Positions 53,310-64,000 of a stretch of 64,000 nucleotides of DNA are shown piece by piece (the first letter of the stretch is position 1; each line of letters begins with the position of its first letter). Origin of the DNA: Aporrectodea caliginosa (lineage: Eukaryota; Annelida; Clitellata; Crassiclitellata; Lumbricidae); contig JACEVL010000470.1 of NCBI GenBank assembly GCA_020284085.1, positions 309,501-373,500 of the forward strand, written 5' to 3'. The translations under genes and the position numbers were made by a program. Below the pieces are notes generated by a model. The model was not told where the DNA came from, searched no databases, and was given only the letters and a program-made list of their open reading frames with translations.

Positions 53310-53690
53310 GCACACGTGGAAACTATATTGGAGCCATATTCCAACATGGGACCCTTAAACAGCCCATGTCGGTCCCTTAAACAGCCCATGTCGGTCCCAT
53401 GGACAAGCTGTCAGGTTCCATCTGAGATATTCACGCTAAAAAAGCTTTGAACAGCTATGCTAGAACGCAAACATGCTGGCAGCAGATAGGTTAATCTTGC
53501 CATGTACAGTGCTGTGTGTTTGCTAGTACTTCTCAATAAAGAATATTCTTACTTACTTACTTATATGGAAACGATATGGGAGTCATATTCCAACATGGGA
53601 CCCTTATACAGCCCATGTCGGTCCCATAAAACGTTCATGGACATCTAGGACATGCCGTAAGGATCCATCTGAGATATTCACGCTAGAACG
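53310..53690 (+). repeat. Duplicated block, about 130 bp, with (TTAC)n between
   Basis: CATATTCCAACATGGGACCC, then AGCCCATGTCGGTCCC and CATCTGAGATATTCACGC appear in both copies (from about 53335 and 53585). The first copy has an extra internal 20-bp duplication of CCTTAAACAGCCCATGTCGG. Between them, AATAAAGAATATTCTTAC then TTAC repeats match the 3' ends seen at 61425 and 63705. Confidence 0.8.
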
Positions 53691-54384
53691 CCGACTCCCA
53701 TCTGTTCTAGGACATTATCAATGATCCAGCGCACGTTTGACATGGGCCACTACTCTCCATAAAACCTGCTTTATGCTGTTTACGTCCACAAGCCCACAAT
53801 AGAATAATACCCATAGCAGACTGTCTGGCTCGTAAAACAGGTATCATAAAAGCTGATTTACTCTTGATCGAGACATGGTAGATAGTATGGTCCGCTAGAC
53901 ATTTGTGACAAGTTAGGCTCACCTGTATCGCAAATAGAACTACCGGTATGTAAACCAAAGTGCGGTTAGCAATTGGTACAGTAAAGGATATATTTACTAC
54001 TTACTTAAATGCTTCTTGCTACAGTGCTGACACTACTGGTATTAAATAGCAAAGCCCTCGAGCTCCACGACAACCTATTTCTTGAATATTGCAGTCTTTC
54101 TAAATAACCCACAATTATCTGAAGTCAGATCACTTTCACTTCTGGTTAAGTCTAAACTGGAATGGTGAACAGTGCCAACTCAGCCCGTCATCACTTAGGA
54201 GTTTGGTAGATGGGAGTATAAGAAAGGTATCTTGTTGGGTTGTCATATATGTTTGAACTTCGATTTAGAGATACCATACTCTCAGTCGGAACGAAGACTT
54301 TTCTGTACAAGAAATTAAAAAACACAGTGTTACCTTTTGAACCTTCTATCACAGCAGTTATATCTAAGTTCATAGAACTATCAA

Positions 54385-54595
54385 TCTATTATACAATACA
54401 ATACAACTGCAGTTTGAAATTGCCATCCTTCTGAAGTTCAGAAGTGCAAACACAACCGTACGACAGAACATTGATGGCGCCATGTAACTCTGTGAGTGAA
54501 AGACTTACTCAAGGTCCCTACACAGTCACCGTCTCGAACTCGTACTCTCTGGATTACAGGCCAAGAACTGTAACCAAATTGCTACCATGCCCCAT
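54385..54595 (-). mobile_element. SINE family B copy with (ATACA)n-like tail
   Basis: CAATACAATACAACTGCAG on the left, GAAGTTCAGAAGTGCAAAC, TTACTCAAGGTCCCTACAC, and a decayed head TACAGGCCAAGAACTGTAAC. On the minus strand the B box is GAGTTCGAGAC. Confidence 0.75.
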
Positions 54596-54996
54596 ATAGT
54601 TTGACAGTGTATGCTGACAGCTGGTATATCATGTCAAAGCCCTTTGCAATCAACCAACTGGCTGCAATTCATACTGAACATTAACATGTATACTATAACC
54701 TCTGTGCCTCCCTATATGGTATAAACTCCGATCCACCAGTTAACTCACCAAGCTCCACACCACTGATCCACCAGCCTCGGTGCCTCTCAGCCAATTACCA
54801 GCCTAAAAAACATTGTTTAACACCTTTGTGAGGTTCCAACGGGGGCTAAATATATATATAGACAATAGTCACACATTCATTCATACATAAATATATATCC
54901 CAAAATATCTGGTTGTTGCAGTGCCTTTGTGAGGTACTTAAAATATGCTGTACCAAGTGTCTTGATACACACATACATACCGGTATATGTATGTAC

Positions 54997-54997
<1 letters not shown>

Positions 54998-55027
<30 letters not shown>

Positions 55028-55046
55028 CATACATACATACATACAC
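54998..55046. repeat. (ATAC)n microsatellite
   Basis: About 12 ATAC units, preceded by GTATGTAC, which makes a short inverted arrangement at its left edge. Confidence 0.95.
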
Positions 55047-55049
55047 ACT

Positions 55050-57400
55050 GTCTGTTTCTCTGTGAACCAGTCAGGCATGGACCTTAGCAAGCACTGGATT
55101 CAATACTACAAAACTAATCATAGCTCTTGAAAACGTCTGACAAATTTACGTAGTGTTACAGATTTGAGTACAGTCGAACACTGAAAGGCTTTCGCCATAA
55201 TGAGACAACCACATACCATGCACAGCTGCCAAGATAATCTATACGTACAGCAATTATTAAAAAACAAGATTATTTCGGTTAATAATTAACGTAACTGTTC
55301 TTTGCATATAGATACATCTTATTGCACCCTTAGAGGCATTAACTAGCACAAAGTATGCTGCACATACTATTACCAAGGCAAAGACATTATTACATACATG
55401 GCTTGCCATACTAGCGGTACGCAGCCAAGTTATACACTGCAGACGCTTCTGTATATATATCCAGATATAAATCTTACATTTACCTGAACGTATAAAACAA
55501 CCCACTGCCCGTTAACATTCATAATCAACTGACGTCATTAACCACAAGTGAATTAAATGCAAGTGCACAAATAGAATTCAAGTTGCATGCAATTTTGGAA
55601 AATATTAGATGTAATTTCGAAGAATGTTGTACAAGGAAACCTATGATTACCACAGTTTACCTTGTCCGATACAAAAGCAAACACATAATGCAGCATCCAA
55701 AATACATCTCATGTAATGGCAACACTGTAAAACACTTTAATGTTATAGAAATACAATGAATTGATGCAGTAATGTAATGTAATGTAAATCTCAGAAATTC
55801 TCAGTGCCACACAAGAGCCTTGTCAGGTAGACCAGTGTAGACCGTTAGCCGGTGCCAGGTCAGAATCCGGGGGGGGTCCAGCCAAGGACTCAGTATGGTG
55901 CTACGGGAGTAATCGTTGACAATGGTCGTGTGTTTGTGCTGCTATAGAATTGGCCCAGAGGCACACAATTGTCTCAGATGAACTTAACAGGAAGTAGCTG
56001 TCACAAGAAACCTTTGGCATTTTTTGCAAAGAATAATAATTAGACATATGGCATTCCATTAAAAAATCATCAGAAAAGTGGCTTACCACGAGACACAACT
56101 CAACGTATGACCAATCTTTTGCGACAAAACTTGACGAAAAGCACAGCTTAACCTAAATATTCTGAGCGTTCCATGACCAATCAAAGATACGGCACGATAA
56201 TCACCAAAACACATTTAAAATACCACAAATGTGGTATAAGCCATAACTGAAACAATACTTGATTCTCATCAGAAATATGGTCCATCAATTATACTATGCA
56301 ATTCTAACACCACAGCCTATCAGAGCTATGGCACATAGTACAAGAGACACAAAGCTTCACAAGTCAATCTAAACAATTCATTGTCTCAGAACTTTAAGAC
56401 CACTTTAGTTAGCAGGAGCACCTTTGACAGGTTGTTACAGGTGCTACATAAAATGCCCAAACACATAACTGCAAACAAAAGATACAGACATTCGTACAAA
56501 ATGAGTCATTAGCCACAACAGACAAACATCACATTCCAGTATAAATCATACAAAATATTATTAAAACAAAGGAGGAAACCATAGTGTTGAGACAAAGCTG
56601 TAAACAGTAAACAATTTTTTCCTTCTAGAAATTTTAGAAAGGAAGTTGGACTCTTATGAAATCTCCTTCCATTAAAATACTACTTAATTAATCTCTATTC
56701 CGCAGGGGATCACATCTACCTTAGGTAAAAAAACAATAACAATAAAAATTAAATAAAAGATCAATTATAACAATTTAAGAATAAGGAAGAAATATATTGG
56801 CACAGGCGTAAAAATACACTCTAATTTATTTTTGCCTCATTTATCCAACTACAGAATTCAAAGCCGTCAATCAATAAATAAACCATTTATAAGCTTGCTG
56901 GATAAAAAGGCTTAACATTACGAAATTGCGATTTCGAAAGCACCAGCAACCACTTATGCAAATTCTGTTTCATTTCGAGAAAACATTTCATTTAAGCAAC
57001 ATCAACAGTACAGGGAATCCATCAAGGGCACTCCGAACCTCTTGGCCAAAAAAACAGTAACAGCTGAACCAGTACACAGTATGAAAGACAAATGTATTTT
57101 GGACACACAGGCAGTCAAAGGTAACCGGTAATCTTATTTACAGGACAGAAACCATTCACACATACACAGACGACCTTTAAATGATTCTTAAAACGTGGAA
57201 CACACATCACAGCAACAATGGAATGTAATCTGTCAACAGCTGATGAGGAAATTCTTGATTCAATATGTTACATCAAATCCACCTACAGAACACATCGAAT
57301 CAATAACGTGTACCACACGATTTAAATAATAAATACACAAAAATTTCTGGCTGGAAATAAAAGTGAATTAAAGTATTCACTGTTGAATCTTCTAAGGCAA
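55050..57400. other. AT-rich intergenic DNA, no gene
   Basis: No frame with familiar motif or splice pairing. A TGTAATG triplicate is near 55770. Part of this and the following interval may be a long 3' UTR of the minus-strand CaaX gene, whose stop is at 59951. Confidence 0.4.
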
Positions 57401-57404
57401 GCCT

Positions 57405-57472
57405 TTAACATTAACGATGACAGTGTACTAAAAGTGACTGGGAAACCAATGCAGCTCGTTGCTAAAGTGTAA
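57405..57472 (+). mobile_element. TTAA-type MITE, copy 9
   Basis: TTAACATTAACGATGACAG at the left, GTGTACTAAAAGTGACTGGG and AAACCAATGCAGCTCG inside, GTTGCTAAAGTGTAAC at the right. The left arm has a small deletion. Confidence 0.7.
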
Positions 57473-59215
57473 CAGCACTCAAGTGCATGAACAAGTTGAC
57501 GCCTATCTAAACACGAGACTTACACAGCGCCGTAATCATAATAACCCACACACCAAATGATAGTTGTTTTGAAGTCAAAGCACAGACCATAATTTACAGA
57601 CCATAATTTGTCAGGCAGGTAAAGTCAGGAATAAGCAGAAATAAAAATGACTGCAACTTAAACAGCAAGCAATGAAACATTTTAAATCAACTCAGAAACG
57701 GCAAACAAACAGACCAAAGACAACAAAATAAGAACTCACTACGATTGGACGCAATTAAGCAAAGAAACCATCAAGACTCAACCCAGGCTATCGCCGCAAT
57801 CGACCCTTGGCTATGCAGATTACAATTACATCAGTAACCTGTACATCTGTTGTTACATTTCAGTTCAGATTTTATTATTTACAACACCATTTTAAATCTC
57901 AGTTCTTACAAAAATCTACAGAAATAGCAAGCTAAATCGTACACATGATTTAATAAATGTACACGTCCAATAGTTTTAAATTCCATTGATATTAAACATC
58001 GAATAAAAAATATACATATTTACACTGTCCTTCTAAAAAGTGACATTGATAGACACCATGAACTGATGCAGAGAAGGGCAAAATGTACCAACTGCAAAAA
58101 CAGTTCTCGGCCATAAACAGACATTATATCAAACATACTAATTTCCAGATTTACTTAGCAGGCCCTTGTGTTCGCTTACAACAAACTTACACAAACGCAA
58201 TAATGAGAGTACATCAGAACTGACATCAAGCACCATTACCATCTGAATTCTGAAGCAACAGTTGTTATTAATAGTAAAACCTGTCACACAAGCAGAGTCA
58301 CAAAGAACTGTGTCAAGTAAATGCTTTCCACATTAATTCCACTTTAGAAAATAACTTCACTGCAGCACAACACTTGACATAGCTCGCATAACTTGATGCA
58401 GTTTGCATCAAGTGTAGATTCAAGCTTAAATAACGGACAAAACCAGAAAAAGAAATTTAATATTGATTCAGTTTCATACACGTAAACTCAACACACAACT
58501 TAATGAAAACGATTCGTAGTTGCGCACATTTCAAAGTATTCCTGACTTTACAGGAAGAAATTTTCACTCTTCACAAATGTAAACGTTTCCGAAGCTTTAG
58601 AAAAAGAAGACACTGATTCCTCTCGATAGATGCAAAATACTACAATTCCGGTAAGTTTGGGCCACTAGGGTAATATAGCAGCATGAGTTACTAAAAGTCT
58701 TAAAATCTCTCTTCTGGCACACACACACAGTCACCAGATTCTGTACAAAACACATATCACAGCCGAAACTCACTTGAAACATCCGAATAAAATTCACAAC
58801 CAAAAAATCTCTGTTATATAATTAATATGCAACAGATAACAACTATCTAATTTACATCTGAAAACTAACAGCGAATGAAAGTACATCTACTGCGGTTGTT
58901 CAGTTAAATAAAAATAAAATTTTATACAGTGCTCACATAAAAGGAAGTACGCACACGCACACATACACATACAAAATGGAAACCATGGCTTCATTAAGAT
59001 AGTCATAGCTAATTTCATACAGACTAAGATGTTCTTTTCGCTAAACTTTAATTGGCCTAAACCTGTGTTAAAACTACATGGAATGTAGTAGGCCTACTAA
59101 CGAAGAATGTTGCCCCAACACGCCAACACAAATAACTGGCCAACCAGTCGAAGTCAAATCTAGGCGAGAATCTCTTTTCTAGTGGCTCTCCTGTTTCTCA
59201 GAGTGACCATGTGGT
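57473..59215. other. AT-rich intergenic DNA, no gene
   Basis: Nothing beyond short AC runs (58732, 58960) and scattered A-rich words. No supported exon. Confidence 0.4.
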
Positions 59216-59219
59216 CAAT

Positions 59220-59500
59220 CAGCAACACGATCAGTCAATAATCACGCAGCTGCGGGTTCAACACCGGGTAACAACCCTGGAAAATTTGTTTGCAAATATG
59301 TCTCTGCCACCAAGCAGTATAATTTTATACTCGTTGAAGCTGGAAAGTAAATGACAAGACCTACGACTCAATGGCTCCGTGTCTAGGACCCTGGGATTCC
59401 TCCATTGCTGGTCCAAGCTCCACACACTTAACTGTCTCAGGGAGGCTTCATGTTACAAGCCGAGTGCCCTAACCAATTGGCTATTGTGCCACGCCAAATG
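59220..59500 (+). mobile_element. SINE family D copy joined to a family B head
   Basis: Plus-strand GCGGGTTCAACACCGGG (B box), TCTGCCACCAAGCAGTATAA, GCTGGAAAGTAAATGAC and GACCCTGGGATTCCTCC repeat the family D body of 41085. At about 59425-59497 the sequence becomes a reversed family B head (CTGTCTCAGGGAGGC, TTACAAGCCGAGTGCCCTAA). Confidence 0.55.
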
Positions 59501-59950
59501 ATAAACGCCAAATGATAAACGCGACTTGTTTAACTTGTTCATAAAATATACTGAAAATTTCCGCATGAAACAAAGCCACGTATTAAGGAGACTTAACTCA
59601 TGTTGCACCACAGTAAAGTTCAACGCTGATTGTTACGCAACAGCTTCTCATGACCATCTTCAGACAGTTAGACATCTGCAACGGGTTTGGCAAGGTCTGT
59701 ATCTTGCGAGCCACAGTCGTAATCTTACTCTTTAATTACGCTCGCAGTGGTTTAAAAAATAATTATGATAAAAATTCCAACAATAGTACTATTCCAGTGT
59801 TCTCTGGCAGTTCTTTTAAACTCACAATTTCAGTCGGTAGAGATACTGAGTATTCGTTATTAAAATAATAATAATAGCAAATTGAGCAACAAGTAACAAC
59901 CTCGATCATTTTCTTAGTAAAGCAACAGAGAACTAAACTGAAAACTCTTG

Positions 59951-62900
59951 CTACAGAATAACACAACACCGATGGTCATCCCCTTCGACCACTTCCTGTG
60001 CGTTGCTGTACTTTCGCTCGGGTTTCTCTCCACCCACAGACGACTGCGAACCGCGGGGCGTGATATTGTTTGCGTTGCGGTCGTTGGCATCGACAGCATC
60101 CCCATTGGAGGTGGCGCTCGATACGGAGCCAGGTCTCCCATTCTCCTTCAATGCGACGGATGCTAGCGTGTCCTGCATGCGCTTGGCACGCTGCTTCTTA
60201 AGGTCGGCTAATGTTCCGGTTGGTGCGGCCTGACCTCCCGTGTGGCCGTCTGGATGATGGCTGTGTGGGGGAGAATGTGTTGCGCTTACGCCACTGGCTG
60301 GACCATGTGCAGTCTTTAAACCCTTTGAGTGGTCCTCTGCACCTTTGATTGGCGCTTTCGAACTCCTCATATCGCTCAATGGCATCTCTTCTTTCGACCT
60401 GTTTTTACTATCGGCAGGTGCTGGCGTTTTGGCACCTGCACTTTGAGCCGGTGTCGGTGCTCTGACATCTTTCGAACTCACTGCAGACGGCACTTCAGTT
60501 TTACTGCCCGAAGGTGCCTTAGCAGCTGTTGGCACTTCCCATGGCGTTTTTGCATTTTTAGAAGCGTCCTTAGTAGAAACATCCTGCTTCGTGCTGCTGG
60601 CTGCCCCTCCAGTAGCCACTGAAGCTTTCGTGTTTTTGGACGCTGCAGAATTTGTCGAGTTTTTATTTCCATTTGCAGAGGGTGCATCAGAACTGTTTTT
60701 ACCTCCATTTTTGTTCTTATCCTTCTTGTTCTCTTTTTTATTGTCCTTTTTCGCATCCTTTCCCGCTTTTGTGGAAACATCGGAAATTTTCTCCGGAGCG
60801 CCATCTTGTGATGTCTGTGACATCCAGATGTCTGTGGCGACAGGAATCGACGATCTATGCTGTGAACTTCGTTCCTGACTGCTTTTTGAAATGATCGATT
60901 TTATTGGCTTAGCTTCGGCTTGCTTTTGCGAATGGATCAAGCCGACTCCTGGAAGTTCAGGAAGATCAAGCGTAATGTCTTCATCCTGCAACATAACACT
61001 TAGTTTAGCCAAGTCGCTTAACATCATTTCAGATCAGAGCAAAGATAAGTATAGCTAAAGGAGTTACGCTTTGAGAAGAAGAAGAAAAGCAGTTCCTTAA
61101 GCTAGCTTACTTACTTACTTACTTGCTTAGCCCTGTGAGGTTGTCATGGGTACGAAGTGTTAGCGACTTCATTTTTCTTAGCCTCAGCATAGTAGGGGGG
61201 GTGGCCCCTCCCTTGCCATCTATTCTTCCCACCAATAGTCCGTACACTCATCATAGCTGAATTGGCTAGGGGGCGCCAGTTGAGCCGAAATCTCAAGCCT
61301 AGGAGAACAGCCAAGTAGCTGGCATAATTGTAGCAGATATTCCACAAGCGGACAATCTCTCACGCAGATTGTTTATAATAAGAATGTTATACTCTGTATA
61401 AATGTATGTACGCCAAAGTGGTTGAATAAAGAATATACTTACTTACTTACTTACTTAGATAGAACTGATGGCTGTGAGCAAGCAACACTGTGGCTGGGGT
61501 TCAAACCCAACATCAGGACAAACTTTAGCCCTCAGGCTGTCTTAGTGGCTGATTCAAAGCCTTAGAATTCATTGTTGAGTCCTGTGCATTATGTGATCGC
61601 ATTAATGTCACTCAGGTCTAGACATCAAGTCTATGGTTTCAGTTGAAGTGACTATTTGATTGATTGACTAATTGATTGATTGATGATTGATTATCAATTG
61701 ATGTAAGCATTCAGGTAATGGCATTATACTAGAAGTCTATCGATTAGATAACACTTCACACAAAGCTCTTGAGTCAAAAGCAGCAGTCTGCTGCAAGAAA
61801 CAAATGGTATAAATTAACGACATCTGTATGTCAGTACACAAAAGACAGGTAAATAAATTACAAACCTATCAGAAGTGTCTATCCCGTTTCCAGCTGCCAA
61901 TGCCCTTCAACTCATATAGGCTTCCTATATGAGTTCCTATATCTTCATCCGGGTGAAGAAAAGACTAAACAACCAGGACCCCTTTCTGTTAAACGTACCA
62001 TGCTTCACTTCAGTACAACCCTTCCGCAGCTCAACAAATGTACAGAATGACATCATAATGACATCACTATAATTATAGTCTTTTTTCTTTAGTTGTGGCT
62101 GGGCCGGGAGCGCTTCTGAGTAGCTTCTTGAAGAGGCGCTATATAAATGCTCGGAATGAATGAATGAAATCATAAAAAGTCTTGAACTTGAGTCCAAGCC
62201 GTGACAAGCCATACCTGCACAGACTGTGGAACCGTAATGGCATCGAGGACAATACAATTTTCATCCTCTTCATCTTCATCGTTGACTGAGTTTATGGATT
62301 CCCGCAGCCGCATCGCCTCGTCCTGAGCCTCGATATGAGCGATCGAACTCTTTTCATGTGAATTTGTTCGCCGCATTGCGCTGAACATAACCAAAACAAA
62401 TGGTTAGCGATCCATCACAGTATCAATACACAGAAAAGTAGTCTGTAATAATATAAAACTTTAACGTTTTTCCTTATTCTTCAGTTTGTTTCTTTTTCTA
62501 TTACTTTCCATTCTGTTGCTTATCTTTCTGAGTTAACATACTTTCTGTGTGATCACTTAAAATTGTTAAACAATACAGTAGCCCTGGTTTCTAAAATGCA
62601 CAATGCAAAGACTGAGTTGCAGAACAGCCTACTGAATCTTTCATCAAATTTATAGGTTCCTCTACCACTATTGTTTCATCTTTGTGGTCATCGCTGTTGT
62701 CTCTGGTTAGTTGCTGTTGAATGACACTGCTTCATAACAAAGATGAATAGCGTTGACCTCCTCCTTTCTCCAGGCTTGAGAGTGGCACTACCACAATAAG
62801 GGTAGTATTGGAGTTATACTGTTGTTTCTGTTTCCTGTCTATGTAATTATAGTCATCATCATCACAACCACCACCACCATCATCAAGAACAACATCAATC

Positions 62901-64000
62901 AAGAATTTTCTAGAGAATACCTGTACCTACTGCACTACCATAGTGCACCCAGTTATAGAATCCAGTTAGAAAGAAATGAAAAATTGTCACCAAGTCCTTA
63001 GCGAGACCTACACCCCCCCCCCATCATCACACAGTGTTCGACACCAAAACACTTCATTAAAGATAAATTATAAATGCCTTTTCAGACGATACTTTGCATG
63101 ACAGGAAATTTATCGAAGAGTACTTACTGTTGGGTGGCTGTACTTCCCCTGAAAAACAAACACACATTTGAATGTTACAGTCACAGTGTCCGTTGAACTT
63201 AACGCTACCATAATGGTAATGGTAATTGCAAATTTATATAGCCCCACTTCATCAGAGGCGCTTCCACCTAACACAATGAAACCATGATTTGATTAACTCA
63301 TCAAAATTGGGGCTTCAAGTTTATGGCTGATACTCTGGCCAACCACAATATTTAAAATCAGTTCTTATTCCCCAGACTTATCATTATTCAATGAGGTCAT
63401 CTGATCATCTTTTTCTGGTCATACCTGAATCAAGAACTGTTCTTGGATTCTGGAACTACATTTTGGAACTCTCTTCCTGTCTGTCGCTTGTGACATTTTG
63501 TTCTCAACTGAAAACCTCCCTCTTCAGATTTCTCATCTATCATAGGCTTCCACTTTGTCTTACAGACTGATCTTCTGGATGTTGACCTGATTATGGCTTG
63601 GTTTTGGTGTGCCAACGGTTGATGCCTAGTGGGATGGGCGCTGTTGCATGCCAGTACGTGTTTACTTTAGCTTAACATTTGACTGGTTTACGAAATTTAT
63701 ATTAAAGAATAGAACTTACTTACTTACTTAGTGCATTAGACACCAGCACAATAGAAGTTCTAATTACAATTGCTTTGTAACAATCATGCTTTAAAGTGCA
63801 CTGTTTGAGACAGCACATTGCAGTTGTTCCATAGCAAAGTGCACCTTCAACTGCACTTGGTTTTAGAGCAAAGTGCCGCACAATGCGAACTTACTTTCTG
63901 GCTGCACTGTTTCGTCGTTTCATGCTACTGTCTCTCGATTTATGCGGCTGCTTGTTTTCTACTTCTTCGACGATTTCCAGGACCCTCTGTTTCATTTCAA
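59951..64000 (-). CDS. Unrecognised protein with CaaX C-terminus (5' partial)
   Basis: Minus-strand exons: beyond 64000 to 63895, 63148-63128 (21 bp), 62380-62215, 60985-59951 (TAG). All junctions are GT-AG and in phase; 442 residues are visible. The first piece is charged (EMKQRVLEIVEEVENKQ) and followed by two basic-Ser motifs, KRRNS and MRRTNS, that fit PKA/PKG-type sites. Then come an acidic run DEDEEDEN and the segment ITLDLPELPGVGLI. The last exon codes about 300 residues of low complexity rich in Lys, Ser, Ala, Asn and Pro, with a KKDNKKENKKDK tract. The end RCCVIL is a CaaX box; a final Leu favours geranylgeranylation. So it is probably membrane-anchored and largely disordered. No catalytic domain lies in the window. 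A prenylated signalling protein such as a PDE6-like phosphodiesterase is one possibility, not shown. Confidence 0.8.
61085..61325 (-). mobile_element. SINE family C copy with (AAGT)n tail
   Basis: Plus-strand left edge CTTACTTACTTACTTGC is the reversed tail. Then GTTAGCGACTTCATTTTTC, CCTTGCCATCTATTCTTCC and GAATTGGCTAGGGGGCG match family C at 16975. The tRNA-like head is missing or decayed beyond TTGAGCCGAAATCTC. It lies in the CaaX-gene intron. Confidence 0.7.
61380..61590 (+). mobile_element. (ACTT)n-tailed LINE 3' end followed by tRNA-like sequence
   Basis: GTTGAATAAAGAATATACTT and then ACTT repeats (to about 61457) match 3' ends at 53535 and 63705. Next, GGCTGGGGTTCAAACCCAAC has a good B box and may be a further SINE head of family D type (compare 59260). 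Confidence 0.45.
61640..61700. repeat. (TGAT)n degenerate microsatellite
   Basis: TGATTGATTGACTAATTGAT and similar words, also seen near 570-590 and 14900-14950. Confidence 0.7.
62090..62167 (+). mobile_element. LINE/SINE tail module, plus strand, with (GAAT)n end
   Basis: GGGAGCGCTTCTGAGTAGC, then GAAGAGGCGCTATATAAATG and GAATGAATGAATGAA. It is the cleanest forward copy of the tail shared by SINE A and LINEs, and ends 48 bp before a CaaX-gene exon. Confidence 0.7.
63230..63275 (-). mobile_element. Tail-module remnant
   Basis: TTTATATAGCCCCACTTC and CAGAGGCGCTTCCACC, a reversed and shortened tail module. Confidence 0.4.
63420..63735 (+). mobile_element. LINE 3' end with (ACTT)n tail
   Basis: The frame reads LVTFCSQLKTSLFRFLIYHR with an upstream FWNY/LPSC block in another frame, the usual LINE ORF2 terminus. 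The 3' UTR has TGGCTTGGTTTTGGTGTGCC and GGGCGCTGTTGCATGCC, ending in AAAGAATAGAACTTAC and ACTT repeats. It is intronic in the CaaX gene on the opposite strand. Confidence 0.7.

Noticed and set aside
60003..60894. Plus-strand and alternate-frame ORFs over the last CaaX-gene exon
   Set aside because: Antisense and shifted shadows of the long minus-strand exon, which alone joins in phase to upstream exons and ends in a CaaX box.

Overview
The window reads as nuclear DNA of an invertebrate animal. It is AT-rich, its coding exons are short and separated by GT-AG introns of about 0.1 to 5 kb, and it is dense in tRNA-derived SINEs, 5'-truncated LINEs and small DNA transposons. The proteins are closest in feel to general bilaterian orthologues. 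I cannot name the species; a marine lophotrochozoan or non-vertebrate deuterostome is a guess.

Five protein-coding genes can be supported. (1) 1259-26567, + strand: a POMGNT1-like type II membrane protein chained over 24 exons, its 5' end probably outside the window. A signal anchor is followed by two tandem ILEI (FAM3-type) domains and a GT13 (GnT-I/POMGNT1-type) domain whose metal-binding and catalytic positions look degraded. (2) 30502-35910, - strand: V-type ATPase subunit D, complete, 7 exons, 244 aa. (3) 39490-39858, + strand: a Yippee-like protein of the YPEL5 type, one coding exon, 122 aa. (4) 46696-52266, - strand: Rab4, complete, 7 exons, 212 aa. (5) 59951 to the right edge, - strand: the 3' part of a gene I do not recognise, whose long low-complexity C-terminus ends in a CaaX box (CVIL). 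Genes 1 and 2 converge, 2 and 3 diverge, 3 and 4 converge, and 4 and 5 are in tandem. They are unrelated housekeeping or trafficking genes (Golgi glycosylation family, organelle acidification, early-endosome recycling), not an operon-like system.

The remaining sequence is mostly introns and intergenic DNA shaped by mobile elements. At least four tRNA-derived SINE families are present (called A to D here). About a dozen LINE copies keep only the last part of the reverse-transcriptase ORF plus the 3' tail, and the SINE A tail resembles the LINE tail. Six hAT-like non-autonomous elements have CAGTG or CAGGG ends (less clear in one) and, in the better cases, 8-bp target duplications; most are loaded with their own private short word repeated near both ends. 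One 203-bp MITE has a perfect 8-bp duplication. A roughly 71-bp TTAA-bounded, piggyBac-like palindromic MITE occurs nine times.

The strongest candidates for something undescribed are the double-ILEI, possibly catalytically dead POMGNT1-like protein, the 71-bp TTAA element family, and the group of hAT-like elements that share architecture but not internal word sequence.
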